Below, in pieces: positions 7,019 to 14,766 of a DNA stretch of 28,435 bases. Origin of the DNA: CAYNLK01 sp964398055 (GTDB taxonomy: Bacteria; Chloroflexota; Anaerolineae; 4572-78; J111); assembly GCA_964398055.1 (NCBI GenBank), contig CAYNLK010000076.1, forward strand, positions 1 to 28,435, in the 5' to 3' direction. The position numbers were made by a program, and so were the translations under genes. Below the pieces are notes generated by a model. It saw nothing but the letters and a program-made list of their open reading frames with translations, had not been told where the DNA came from and made no database searches. The stretch's first letter is position 1; the number at the start of each line of letters is the position of its first letter.

Positions 7019-7258
7019 TCATGAGCGCAGTTGCGCCACAATGGCCGCCGCCACCAATCCGGCCACAGCCCCGCCGACTACGACCAGATTGGGCCTGATT
7101 TCAAAATAATTGGCTGCAACCAACCCCAGTACCGCGCCGATAATCGCTCCCAGCAGCATCGGCTGCCGGCGCAGATATTCAAACAGGCCAAGGATAGGGG
7201 GGGCTACCACGTGGGGTAGCCTTTCCGGTTGCTCGGTGTGGTTAGTCTCTTCATCCAT
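7019..7258 (-). CDS. Small two-helix membrane protein, function unknown
   Basis: A 79-residue protein. ATG 7258 is chosen because residues from MDEETNHTEQ onward look protein-like, while the upstream in-frame extension is Arg/Gly-rich and lacks a ribosome site. GAGAG lies about 8 nt before this ATG. The polar acidic N-terminus is followed by LFEYLRRQPM and two Gly/Ala-rich helices (LLGAIIGAVLGLVAANYF and LVVVGGAVAGLVAAAIVA) separated by a short EIRPN loop: a helical hairpin. No family is recognised. It is convergent with adk (12-nt gap). Confidence 0.6.
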   Translation of the reverse strand: MDEETNHTEQPERLPHVVAPPILGLFEYLRRQPMLLGAIIGAVLGLVAANYFEIRPNLVVVGGAVAGLVAAAIVAQLRS

Positions 7259-7491
7259 AGCTCTATCTCTCAATTCTCCTTCAACTTGCCCTACGCCACC
7301 TCCGACCAGACGACGCCCTTTGGGTATCCTATCACCCATCCTGATTGGGCGCCTATTTGTCACCTGAGCCGGTCTACGTCGAAGCCTCGTTACAGACGGG
7401 GCTTTTGTATTACATTATGTTGAATTCAGTATATCATAACTCGCCCGATTATTCCACTCCTCGGTTTAATGGTTACATTTATGGTGGGGTT

Positions 7492-7519
7492 TTGCCAAGA
7501 TGTATCCCCATTCTAATTT
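7492..7519 (+). promoter_or_regulatory. Possible promoter of a non-coding transcript
   Basis: TTGCCA (7492-7497), 16 nt, TAATTT (7514-7519). The -35 box matches those used before nusA and the 5871 gene, but the -10 is poor. It is proposed mainly because two terminators downstream need an upstream transcript. Confidence 0.25.
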
Positions 7520-7525
7520 ATCAAC

Positions 7526-7728
7526 CATAACCCTACGTTTACCCTACGCTAAATGGCTTAGGCAATGCGGCGCATAGAATTAAGAGGCAAGAGTAGCTTG
7601 TTGGCTGATGTAAAATGTGGTCCGAAGGACTATACTTGACCGTAACAAATCGCGAGCATCTCGCGCATCTCCTTCCTTCTTTCGCCCAGAGGTTAGCCGT
7701 TCCCACTAACCTCTGGGCAAATTTTTTT
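7526..7728 (+). ncRNA. Candidate small RNA of about 200 nt in a 586-nt non-coding gap
   Basis: The stretch 7259-7844 has no convincing ORF. Its right part holds stacked short hairpins: GTCC-GAA-GGAC (7620-7630), CGCGAG-CAT-CTCGCG (7651-7665) and a 13-bp terminator at 7684-7728. The only + strand gene upstream is adk, which ends 680 nt away with an opposing gene between. A stand-alone RNA explains the terminator best. The 5' end is a guess from the weak promoter at 7492. A direct repeat ACCCTACG-TTT-ACCCTACG lies near the proposed start (about 7530-7548). I could not match it to 6S, tmRNA, RNase P or SRP RNA by eye. Bases 7259-7490 show only a weak hairpin at 7382-7404. Confidence 0.35.
7684..7728 (+). 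terminator. Strong intrinsic terminator (first of a tandem pair)
   Basis: Perfect 13-bp stem GCCCAGAGGTTAG (7684-7696) with its complement at 7706-7718, 9-nt loop, then AAA and seven T residues (7722-7728). Confidence 0.9.
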
Positions 7729-7750
7729 AATACAGTTGATATGATGATTG

Positions 7751-7773
7751 GCGGCTCAAACGAGCCGCTTTTT
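7751..7773 (+). terminator. Second intrinsic terminator of the tandem pair
   Basis: Stem GCGGCTC (7751-7757) with GAGCCGC (7762-7768), loop AAAC, followed by five T residues. It lies 22 nt after the first terminator's T-run and directly before the next promoter, so it insulates the downstream unit. Confidence 0.8.
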
Positions 7774-7775
7774 CA

Positions 7776-7805
7776 TTGACACCACTATCCTGCCTATGAT
7801 ATTAT
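7776..7805 (+). promoter_or_regulatory. Promoter of the glycosidase-like/TIR two-gene unit
   Basis: Consensus TTGACA (7776-7781), 18 nt, TATTAT (7800-7805). Start point expected near 7812, about 35 nt before the ATG pair at 7845/7848. Confidence 0.65.
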
Positions 7806-7844
7806 TAGCCTGAATGTTAAAATCTTAGTGAACCTCAGGGGGGA

Positions 7845-9653
7845 ATGATGTACAATCAAAAATACCATCACTTTGATAATTTTTATAACCACAAATTTGG
7901 TTTTCATATTACCGGCCCCCGGCAAGATGCTTTTGCAGCCGTTTTTAGACTGCGGCCTAAAGTGGTCAAAACGCTCGATTTCAGCGTTGAGGTGATGAAA
8001 AGAATCCGCCAGGAAATCCCCGACGTTTTTCTGATTGGCCGGCTGTTTGTCTTTCCGCAGGATTTTGGCCAGTTGAGCGGCGGTACAGCCCAAAACGCCC
8101 GTCGCCGGGGGGTGGAAATGGCTGAAAAAATTCTGCGGGAGGAGGTCAATCGGGATGTTCACCATATCAACGGCCGGCCAATTTTCCACGCCTGGGAATC
8201 GCTCAATGAAGTTTTCCCTGAGTGGACCGACGAAAATACCCAAAAACTATACGACGAATACCAGGTGGCCTTTGGAGAGAAGATGCTGGCCGCCGGCTTT
8301 GAGCCGATTGCCTTCAACTTTGGCCAGGGCAATGGCCGGGGTGAGCAGTGGCTCAAACTCTATCCAGGTACGTTGGAAACCTACAAATATCTGGGCTTCC
8401 ATGAATATGACTGGCCGACCCTGGACCGCTTGCACCAGCTTGGTTTGAACGGTCCATCTGAGCCGCACAATTTGGTGCCGGGCGTGGGCGAGGGGCGGGG
8501 CAATGACGGCATGTGGCGCGCTCTGCGCTACCGGCGGATTATGAACGAGGGTATTCGCCAGAAATACGGCGACAAGCATGTCTGCATCATCACCGAATGT
8601 GGCATGACCCAGGGGGTCTGGGGCGGGCAGGCCGAAGATATTGGTCCCTGGGCCAGGGTGTTGACCGTCCCGGCCAACATTCCCGGCGGGGTGGCCCCAA
8701 CCCCGATCCCCCTTGAGGATTACTGGCAAAGTTTGCTCTGGTACAACAGTGAAATCATGCAAGATGACTACCTGATGGGCGCTTGCCTGTTTGTGACCGG
8801 CGCGTCTGGCAAACCGGAGTGGGAGACTTTTGAGCATTTAGGGCCGATTATGGATCGGCTGGCCGCGTTCCAGCAGCAGATCAGCTTTGATTCGCCAGCC
8901 CGGCCGCCGTTGTTGCCAGGCCGACCCCCGGTTCAGGCCCAACCGGCCGTAGCGACCTCGCCTCCACCGTCGGTGACCCCGGCCAGCTTCACCCCCTCGA
9001 CTTCGACGCCCCAGGCCCAGCCCGCGGCGATCAGGCCGGGCGGTCGCTGGACGTATGCCCTGCAGCCGGGCCAGGGGTTGCCTTTGCTGGTAGGCGATAT
9101 TGGCGTGGCTAACGAGCCGATCATCCTGGTCAAACCCGATGGCGTGGTGGAACGATTGACCAGCGGGACTAAACCGGAGTATGGTGTGGGCGGTTTTGAG
9201 AGCTACGCCAATGTGCCCGGCAGTTACAAGATCGAATTCCTGGATCAAACTTTCGAGATCCCTTTGAGCGGCAGCCAATTCACCAGGGTGACTTTTCAGC
9301 GCGTGGCCGATCCGGCCAGTGTGCAGGTCAACCTGGCTTTACGCGAGGGTCGAAACACCTATGCCGTTGGGGAAAAGGTTTTTGTGACGATGGCCGTGAC
9401 CAATGTCAGCGCCGAACCGGTGCCGTTTGGGATTTTGGGCTTGCTGACCGACCGTGGCCATTTCCAAACCAGTTGGGATAATGGCCTGATCCAGCCTGGC
9501 CAGACCTTCCGGCATGAAGATGGGCTGGTTTTTGACGCGCCCGGCTCGTACCGGCTGCAACTGTCGATCTGCTTCGCGGCCAAAGAGGCCTGTTTGGGTA
9601 CTGATGAAGGTTGGGCTCGCTTTGAGCCGGGTTTGGATGTGGTCGTCCAGTGA
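7845..9653 (+). CDS. TIM-barrel glycosidase-like protein with C-terminal beta domain, no signal peptide
   Basis: A 602-residue protein. Residues ~15-345 resemble a clan GH-A type (beta/alpha)8 glycosidase: FGFHITGP at the first strand, AWESLNEV with candidate acid/base Glu122, and CIITECGM with candidate nucleophile Glu251 at the right distance. A Pro/Ser/Thr linker (~350-398) leads to a beta-rich C-terminal half (~400-602) whose end resembles an immunoglobulin-like adhesion or binding fold (NVSAEPVPFGILGL...SYRLQLSICF). The substrate is unknown and no specific GH family is claimed. There is no signal peptide or membrane helix, odd for a protein with an extracellular-style linker. The run of Gs before the ATG pair gives better spacing to ATG 7848 than 7845. 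The TIR gene follows after 31 nt on the same strand. Confidence 0.75.
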   Translation: MMYNQKYHHFDNFYNHKFGFHITGPRQDAFAAVFRLRPKVVKTLDFSVEVMKRIRQEIPDVFLIGRLFVFPQDFGQLSGGTAQNARRRGVEMAEKILREEVNRDVHHINGRPIFHAWESLNEVFPEWTDENTQKLYDEYQVAFGEKMLAAGFEPIAFNFGQGNGRGEQWLKLYPGTLETYKYLGFHEYDWPTLDRLHQLGLNGPSEPHNLVPGVGEGRGNDGMWRALRYRRIMNEGIRQKYGDKHVCIITECGMTQGVWGGQAEDIGPWARVLTVPANIPGGVAPTPIPLEDYWQSLLWYNSEIMQDDYLMGACLFVTGASGKPEWETFEHLGPIMDRLAAFQQQISFDSPARPPLLPGRPPVQAQPAVATSPPPSVTPASFTPSTSTPQAQPAAIRPGGRWTYALQPGQGLPLLVGDIGVANEPIILVKPDGVVERLTSGTKPEYGVGGFESYANVPGSYKIEFLDQTFEIPLSGSQFTRVTFQRVADPASVQVNLALREGRNTYAVGEKVFVTMAVTNVSAEPVPFGILGLLTDRGHFQTSWDNGLIQPGQTFRHEDGLVFDAPGSYRLQLSICFAAKEACLGTDEGWARFEPGLDVVVQ

Positions 9654-9684
9654 AAGCGTGAGATTCTTCAAAAAGGGGGGAACT

Positions 9685-11289
9685 ATGACATCGTCTCTGT
9701 TTATCAGTTATTCGCGCCGGGAATTGCCTTTTGTCGATAGTTTACTGGATGAGCTGGAAGACCGCGGCTTCAAGGTCTGGTTGGACTACCATAGCCTTGT
9801 GCCGGCCAGACCCTGGCTGGAACAAATCCACCAGGGCATCGATGAAGCCGAGATATTTATCTTGATCGTTTCCAAAGCATCGATGAGCTCCAAAAATGTG
9901 ACGCCGGAATGGCAGCGAGCCATCGAGCTGAAGAAACGGATCATTCTCATCATTTTTGAAGCGGTCAAACTACCGCCGGAGCTGGCCCAGTACGAATGGA
10001 TCGATTTTCGCAGTTCATTCAAACAGGGTTTGAATGCGCTGGTGTCTCAGTTGGCCACGCCGGCCAAACCACTCACCCCACCGCCGCAGCGGGGTTTCAA
10101 AGCGCCGCCGGTCGTCTGGGCCTCTTTTTTGGCCAGCTTGCTGGTGATCATTGTCTCCATTCCGGCGTGGTGGACAATCTATCTGCCGGCGGTTCTGCTG
10201 CCGCTCCCCTACAGAATCCTCAAACGGAATTTCAACTTCTTCCAGGTGCAGTCGGTTCTGATTATGTTGCCGTTTGTCGCCTTCTTGAGCGCGGTCTTCT
10301 TTGGCACGTATCAGGAAGAGTCCGATTTGATTCTGTCTTGCTTTGGGTTTAGCCTGCTGTTTGTCCCCGTTTTGTTTTTGCTGGTGCGCTCGGCCGGGAT
10401 GCGACGCTGGGGCAAGCCAATGGCCTCCCGGCCCAAGTTTGCCAATCCGTATGAGCCTAACATCAAAAAACCAAAGCCAACCAGCTTTGCCATAGATTTT
10501 GCGCCGGAGGATCAAAATTATGCCGAGGCGATCAGCCGGGGTTTGCAAAAATATGGCCATCCTTATGTGACCGAGGTGAACCAGGCCGAAACTGCTTTTG
10601 TGCTGATTTCAACCTATAAGAATACCACCACGCTGAACCCGGAGACCCAGGCCGTCTACCCGATTATTCTGCAGGATATTCAGCTTCAGGACCGCAATCT
10701 CCAGCGCCTCCAATGGATCGACTTTCGGCGGGGATTGCGCCATGTGGATAAGCTGGCCCAACTGCTGCCTGAACCAACCAGGTTACTAAAGGCCCTGGGC
10801 ATTGTGCCGATGAGCAATCAAACCGTTTTGCCGCCCATCATTCAAGCCCTGGTCTATTATTTGACGTTACTGGCCATTTTCTCAGTCAGCACCTGGCTGC
10901 CCTTATTTGTTGAATTGGGCGCCGAATTTTTTCAAATGGAAAGTTCGCTGGCGATCAGCGGGGTTAACATCCTCCTGACTGCGGCCATCCTGGTCATCAT
11001 TTTGCTGGCCAGACGCGCCCTGCTCAATCGGCGGGGCCGGCTGGCTTCGTTCCGTAATTTCATCATTGCTATTTTGCTGGTGGGGCTGCTGAGTTTCAGC
11101 CAGTTTGTGCTGGTGGCCTACGGCGTGGAAGAGGCCATTACCCAATTTGGCGGGCCGGCGCTTGAAAATGACGTCAGAGGGACGATCTCTTTCTTCATTC
11201 CTGTGGTCTACATTTCCGGTCTAATCGTCATTGTCTGGCTGGCAGGGTGGAATTGGTCAGATTTAAGGCGCTGGTTCCCTCACCGGTAG
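9685..11289 (+). CDS. TIR-domain membrane protein with internal duplication (TIR-TM-TIR-like-TM)
   Basis: A 534-residue protein starting at ATG 9685 after AAGGGGGG. Residues 1-~130 form a TIR domain: LFISYSRRELPFVDSLLDEL, GFKVWLDYHSL, AEIFILIVSKASMSS and PEWQRAIE, with Glu75 at the position of the catalytic Glu of NAD-cleaving TIRs. Then come hydrophobic segments at ~143-175, 188-207 and 214-235. A second, degenerate TIR-like domain (~264-365) repeats the plan (FAIDF, YAEAISRGLQKYG, AETAFVLIST, LQWIDFRRG, compare EWIDFRS in copy 1) without the WLD or PEW motifs. Four more segments follow at ~384-410, 427-443, 457-478 and 502-521. The TIR domains should face the cytoplasm. Role unknown: defence, signalling or scaffolding are all possible. 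Confidence 0.88.
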   Translation: MTSSLFISYSRRELPFVDSLLDELEDRGFKVWLDYHSLVPARPWLEQIHQGIDEAEIFILIVSKASMSSKNVTPEWQRAIELKKRIILIIFEAVKLPPELAQYEWIDFRSSFKQGLNALVSQLATPAKPLTPPPQRGFKAPPVVWASFLASLLVIIVSIPAWWTIYLPAVLLPLPYRILKRNFNFFQVQSVLIMLPFVAFLSAVFFGTYQEESDLILSCFGFSLLFVPVLFLLVRSAGMRRWGKPMASRPKFANPYEPNIKKPKPTSFAIDFAPEDQNYAEAISRGLQKYGHPYVTEVNQAETAFVLISTYKNTTTLNPETQAVYPIILQDIQLQDRNLQRLQWIDFRRGLRHVDKLAQLLPEPTRLLKALGIVPMSNQTVLPPIIQALVYYLTLLAIFSVSTWLPLFVELGAEFFQMESSLAISGVNILLTAAILVIILLARRALLNRRGRLASFRNFIIAILLVGLLSFSQFVLVAYGVEEAITQFGGPALENDVRGTISFFIPVVYISGLIVIVWLAGWNWSDLRRWFPHR

Positions 11290-11337
11290 TTCTTTTCTGG
11301 CAAGAACTGGCGTTGTTACCGACCTGGCCACATCTTC

Positions 11338-12249
11338 TCACTGTCGCCGCAGCAGGTGGCCCACCTCGGCGGTCAACATACCCAGCATAATTAACGCGCC
11401 GCCCATCAACACCTGTGGCGTTAGCGATTCCCCAATCCACCAACCGCCCAGGGCAGCAAAAACCGGCTCCATCGCCGCAATCAGCGCCACCCGGGTGGGC
11501 GAGACCAGCCGGGTTACCCAGGTTTGCACGCTGGTGCCCAAACCGATGATCAGGCAGCCGGTGGTGATGACTCCCATCCACAACGCCGACGAGGCCACCG
11601 GCACCGTCAGCGGTTCAAACAGCAGCCAGCCCGGGCTGCTGATCAGGGCGGCGACTAACACGTGCAGCGAAGCATAGGCTAAAACGTTCAAGCGGGGCGA
11701 GTAGTAGGTTAACGCAATGATGTAAAAAGCCCAACCAACTCCGCTGAGAGCTACCCAAATATCGCCGGGGGTAAAGCCGAATTTGCCGGGTTCAAACGAC
11801 AGCAAAAACAAACCAACAAAGGCCAGGATCACGCCAAGGATGGCCGTCTTGGCCGGCGCCCGGCGCAATAGCAGCGCCGACAGGATGGGCACGTAAACTA
11901 CGTTGGTGCCGGTTAAAAAACCGGCTTTGCTGGCCGTGGTGAATTGCTGGCCGGTGGCCTGGGTAGCGTAGGAGAGGAACAAGACCAGCCCTGTTACCAG
12001 AGTGGGCCACACATAGCGCCGGTTAACCTGGCGCCAGTCGCGGCCAACCAGCAGGGCCAGGGTAATCCCCCCCAGGGTCATGCGCAGGCTGTTGTAGGCA
12101 AATGGCCCAATAACCTCCAGGGCGCTTTTACTGAATACAAAGGAAATGCCCCAGATGGCTACCACCCCTACAAACACAATTTCAGCCAGCAGAGTTTGAT
12201 TGTAGTGTCGAAAGCCGGTTCGAAGCGGCAGGGTTTTGGAATATTCCAT
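11338..12249 (-). CDS. DMT-superfamily transporter, EamA family
   Basis: A 303-residue inner-membrane protein with ten predicted helices arranged as two EamA repeats: repeat 1 from EIVFVGVVAIWGISFVFSK, repeat 2 from WVALSGVGWAFYIIALTYY. The repeat-2 signature TRVALIAAMEPVFAALGGWW and the GLxLL-type helices are typical of drug/metabolite exporters (amino-acid or metabolite efflux); the substrate is not predictable. ATG 12249 is chosen because GGGAG lies 7 nt upstream; the in-frame extension to 12309 overlaps the terminator of the ribF operon. It is convergent with the TIR gene (48-nt gap), in which I see no clear terminator. Confidence 0.9.
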   Translation of the reverse strand: MEYSKTLPLRTGFRHYNQTLLAEIVFVGVVAIWGISFVFSKSALEVIGPFAYNSLRMTLGGITLALLVGRDWRQVNRRYVWPTLVTGLVLFLSYATQATGQQFTTASKAGFLTGTNVVYVPILSALLLRRAPAKTAILGVILAFVGLFLLSFEPGKFGFTPGDIWVALSGVGWAFYIIALTYYSPRLNVLAYASLHVLVAALISSPGWLLFEPLTVPVASSALWMGVITTGCLIIGLGTSVQTWVTRLVSPTRVALIAAMEPVFAALGGWWIGESLTPQVLMGGALIMLGMLTAEVGHLLRRQ

Positions 12250-12276
12250 CAGAATTCTCCCGGCAAGCAGGTTATG

Positions 12277-12325
12277 AAAAAAGCCCTCGCCCATCGCGCA
12301 AACTTGCACCGATGGTTGAGGGCTT
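12277..12325 (-). terminator. Terminator of the nusA-infB-truB-ribF operon
   Basis: A long hairpin 3' of ribF. AAGCCCTC (12281-12288) pairs with GAGGGCTT (12318-12325), then CCATCG with CGATGG, and the apex GCAA can pair with TTGC. On the minus strand it is followed by six T residues (12282-12277, two shared with the stem). Confidence 0.85.
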
Positions 12326-12377
12326 CGTGGCCGTTTGATGATTGAGAGCCAGATTATGGCCGATCAGCGTTGAATTG

Positions 12378-13364
12378 TCAAGTTGAAACCGAGCCTAAAT
12401 TTTGGTCTAACCCCAATTGGCTGGGATGACTTCTCTCCTCTGCCAGAATATCTCGAGCTTTGGTCGAGTCCTCACTAATTTGGGCCATCAGCTCACCGAT
12501 CCCATTGAACTTCTTTTCTGGCCGGAGATACTCCACCAACTCCAGGGTCAACTGCTGGCCGTAGAGATCTTCATCAAAATCAAAAATGTAGGTTTCCACG
12601 GTAGGCTGGTCGCCCTCAAAACTGGGGCGCAGGCCGATATTGGTTACGCCGGTCAGGGATGGGTTCTGGTTGGCGCGGCTTACAAAGGTGGCGTAAACGC
12701 CGTGAGCCGGTAGGAGGCGCTCCGGGAGTGGGGCTAGATTGGCCGTGGGAAAACCCAACGTGCGTCCCCGCCTGGCCCCGGCCACCACCTGGCCACTGAT
12801 CGAGGGATAACGTCCCAGCAATTGCGCCGCCTGGCGCACCTGGCCGGTTAACAACAACTGTCGAATCTGGGTGCTGCTAACCACCTGACCAGCCACCAGA
12901 ACCGGCGTAAAGGTGTGCACGGTGTAGTTGAATTCCTGGCCCAATTCAGCCAACTTTTTAACATTCCCTTCCCTGTTCTTGCCCAGGGCAAAATCATGGC
13001 CTGACCATAACTCGACCAGGTTGATCCGGTCGGTCAGCAGTTTCATAAAATTATAAGCAGTGGTCTGAGCAAACTCCAGGGTAAAGGGGATCAAGATTAG
13101 CACATCCAGCCCTAAAGCCTCAAACAGAGCGATCCGCTCCTCCGGCGTGGTTAAATAATCATTGTGCGGGCGATCTGGGGCCAGCACCGTTTTGGGACGA
13201 GGATGAAAGGTGATGACCGCAGTCTGGGCCTGGCGCCGGTGCGCGGCCGCTTTGAGTTGGGTCAGCAACGCCTGGTGGCCCAGGTGAAGGCCATCAAAAG
13301 TGCCAATCGTCAGCACGGTTGGGTTGGTCAGGCGGGCTTCAGTCAGGTTTTGGATTAGCTGCAT
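12378..13364 (-). CDS. ribF: Bifunctional riboflavin kinase/FAD synthetase
   Basis: A 328-residue cytoplasmic enzyme making FMN from riboflavin, then FAD. The N-terminal nucleotidyltransferase domain (1-~175) shows GTFDGLHLGH with the HxGH motif at residues 27-30, TFHPRPKTVL and VSSTQIRQLL. The C-terminal riboflavin kinase domain (~180-300) shows GARRGRTLGFPTANL, GVYATFV, GVTNIGLRPSF and VETYIFDFDEDLYG. Length fits the family (about 310-330). It is the last gene of the operon, 61 nt after truB, in the same order (truB then ribF) as many other bacteria. No FMN riboswitch is seen. An AT-rich hairpin with a T run lies in the gap before it. The 28-residue polar C-terminal tail looks lineage-specific. 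Confidence 0.97.
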   Translation of the reverse strand: MQLIQNLTEARLTNPTVLTIGTFDGLHLGHQALLTQLKAAAHRRQAQTAVITFHPRPKTVLAPDRPHNDYLTTPEERIALFEALGLDVLILIPFTLEFAQTTAYNFMKLLTDRINLVELWSGHDFALGKNREGNVKKLAELGQEFNYTVHTFTPVLVAGQVVSSTQIRQLLLTGQVRQAAQLLGRYPSISGQVVAGARRGRTLGFPTANLAPLPERLLPAHGVYATFVSRANQNPSLTGVTNIGLRPSFEGDQPTVETYIFDFDEDLYGQQLTLELVEYLRPEKKFNGIGELMAQISEDSTKARDILAEERSHPSQLGLDQNLGSVST

Positions 13365-13385
13365 AGGTGTAAGACGTCGGGAAAA

Positions 13386-13412
13386 ATAGATATAGTCCCC
13401 CAGAATATCTAT
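13386..13412 (-). promoter_or_regulatory. AT-rich hairpin with T run between truB and ribF
   Basis: ATAGATAT (13386-13393) pairs perfectly with ATATCTAT (13405-13412), loop of 11 nt. On the minus strand it is followed by TTTTT. The AT-only stem predicts a weak terminator or an mRNA stability element that could lower ribF expression relative to truB. Confidence 0.35.
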
Positions 13413-13425
13413 AATAGTTTTGCTG

Positions 13426-14364
13426 TTACTCGGTCATCCCTCTACTGGGCAGATGAAACACCTTTTTGGGCTGCCAGAGTGTATCACCGGCTTCAACACG
13501 TGTCAAAATTGCCAAAAATTCGCCAGCGGGGGTATAAGCCCGAACCAATTGACCGGAAATTGGCCTGGCCAGGTCAATTTCAACCGGCCGGCCCTGTTTA
13601 ATTTTGTTGACTGCGGCCTCGGCCAGAGTCACTGGCGGTAGATGGCTCACCGCCCGGTCGAGCGGCCAGAGATACTTTTGCCAGCCGGCCGGGTTGCTGG
13701 CGGCGGCTTGTTCCAACACCTCTAATGGTACGGCTTCGGCCAGAGTCCACTCACCGCTGGCCAGGCGGGTCAAACCGGCCAGGTGAGCGCCAACGCCAAC
13801 CGCTTCGCCCAGGTCGCGGGCCAGCGAGCGGATATAGGTGCCGGGTGAGCAGACCAGCTCAAGGGTCAATATGGGTGGTTGCCAATCTAGCCAACTCAGC
13901 GAGTAGATTGTGACCCGCCGTGGCGCTACAGTAACCGTTTTGCCGGCTCGGGCCAGTTTATAAAGAGGCTGTCCCCCCTGCTTCAAAGCCGAAAAAATAG
14001 GGGGAATCTGCTCGATCTCCCCCTGGAAGGCGGGCAAAATTTGCCGCAGCTCGGTTTCGGTTAAGTGCGAGGTATCCCGTTCGGTGACAATTTGGCCGTC
14101 GGCGTCAAGCGTGTCGGTTGCAAGGCCAAAGTGAATGGTGGCTTGATACCGTTTGCGGCCGGCCATCAAATATTCAAGCAGGCGAGTGGCCTGCCCCAGG
14201 CAGACCAGCAATACCCCGGATGCCGGTGGGTCCAATGTGCCGGCGTGCCCCACTTTTTTCTGCCGGGCCAGCCTTCTGATCCGGGCTACCACATCGTGCG
14301 AGGTGAGGCCTTCAGGTTTATCGATATTCAGTAGGCCGGAAATTTGGCCGACTTTAACTGGCAT
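13426..14364 (-). CDS. truB: tRNA pseudouridine-55 synthase
   Basis: A 312-residue enzyme that isomerises U55 in the T loop of tRNAs. The N-terminal GLLNIDKPEGLTSHDVV and KKVGHAGTLDPPASGVLLVC blocks are diagnostic, with catalytic Asp45 in GTLDP. KRYQATIHFGLATDTLDADG, IEQIPPIFSALKQGGQPLYKLAR and CSPGTYIRSLARDLG follow in family order. The last ~60 residues form a PUA-like domain. It follows rbfA with a 3-nt gap, so the two are probably translationally coupled. This rbfA-truB-ribF order is conserved in many bacteria. Confidence 0.97.
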   Translation of the reverse strand: MPVKVGQISGLLNIDKPEGLTSHDVVARIRRLARQKKVGHAGTLDPPASGVLLVCLGQATRLLEYLMAGRKRYQATIHFGLATDTLDADGQIVTERDTSHLTETELRQILPAFQGEIEQIPPIFSALKQGGQPLYKLARAGKTVTVAPRRVTIYSLSWLDWQPPILTLELVCSPGTYIRSLARDLGEAVGVGAHLAGLTRLASGEWTLAEAVPLEVLEQAAASNPAGWQKYLWPLDRAVSHLPPVTLAEAAVNKIKQGRPVEIDLARPISGQLVRAYTPAGEFLAILTRVEAGDTLWQPKKVFHLPSRGMTE

Positions 14365-14367
14365 CCG

Positions 14368-14763
14368 TCAATCGGTCGACTCGCTCTCGTCCAGGATTTC
14401 GACTTCGCCGCTCTGTTCGAGTTCGTCTTTGAGACTATCGAGTAAATTATCGATCCGCAGCCCTTGTTCCAATGAGGTGTCCAGTTCAAAGAACAGTTTA
14501 GGAGTATACCGTAGTGAGAGCGACTGGCCTAACTCGTGCCGAAAATAGCCGGCCGCGCTGGTTAAGCCGGCCAGGCTACGCCGCGCTGCGGCAGCGTCGC
14601 CTAACACGGTTACGTAAATCCGGGCCTCACGCAGGTCGGGTGTCACCTCAACATCGGTTACGGTCACAAAGCCCAGGCGCGGGTCCTGGGTATGGTATTC
14701 GATCAGTCGACTGATTTCCTGGTGCAGCAACTCAGCCACCTGCCGCTGACGTCGAGTGGCCAT
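14368..14763 (-). CDS. rbfA: Ribosome-binding factor A
   Basis: A 131-residue cold-shock and 30S maturation factor that acts on the 5' end region of 16S rRNA. The KH-type fold is recognisable: RQRQVAELLHQEISRLIEYHTQDPRLGFVTVTDVEVTPDLREARIYVTVLG, then RHELGQSLSLRYTPKLFFELDTSLEQGLRID. The C-terminus is acidic and Ser-rich. It sits 3 nt from infB upstream and 3 nt from truB downstream, indicating tight co-expression. Confidence 0.96.
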   Translation of the reverse strand: MATRRQRQVAELLHQEISRLIEYHTQDPRLGFVTVTDVEVTPDLREARIYVTVLGDAAAARRSLAGLTSAAGYFRHELGQSLSLRYTPKLFFELDTSLEQGLRIDNLLDSLKDELEQSGEVEILDESESTD

Positions 14764-14766
14764 TGC

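Noticed and set aside
7345..7530. Short plus-strand ORF in the non-coding gap
   Set aside because: No ribosome site, low-quality composition, and overlaps the upstream region of the opposing small gene.
10015..10560. Minus-strand 181-codon ORF inside the TIR gene
   Set aside because: Composition (Arg/Gln-rich, no hydrophobic core) is typical of antisense frames; the plus-strand TIR protein is convincing.
11289..11307. Hairpin GTTCTT/AAGAAC after the TIR gene as a terminator
   Set aside because: Only six weak pairs and no T run on either strand.
12365..13425. FMN riboswitch controlling ribF
   Set aside because: The 61-nt gap before ribF is too short for the conserved FMN aptamer and shows none of its sequence blocks.
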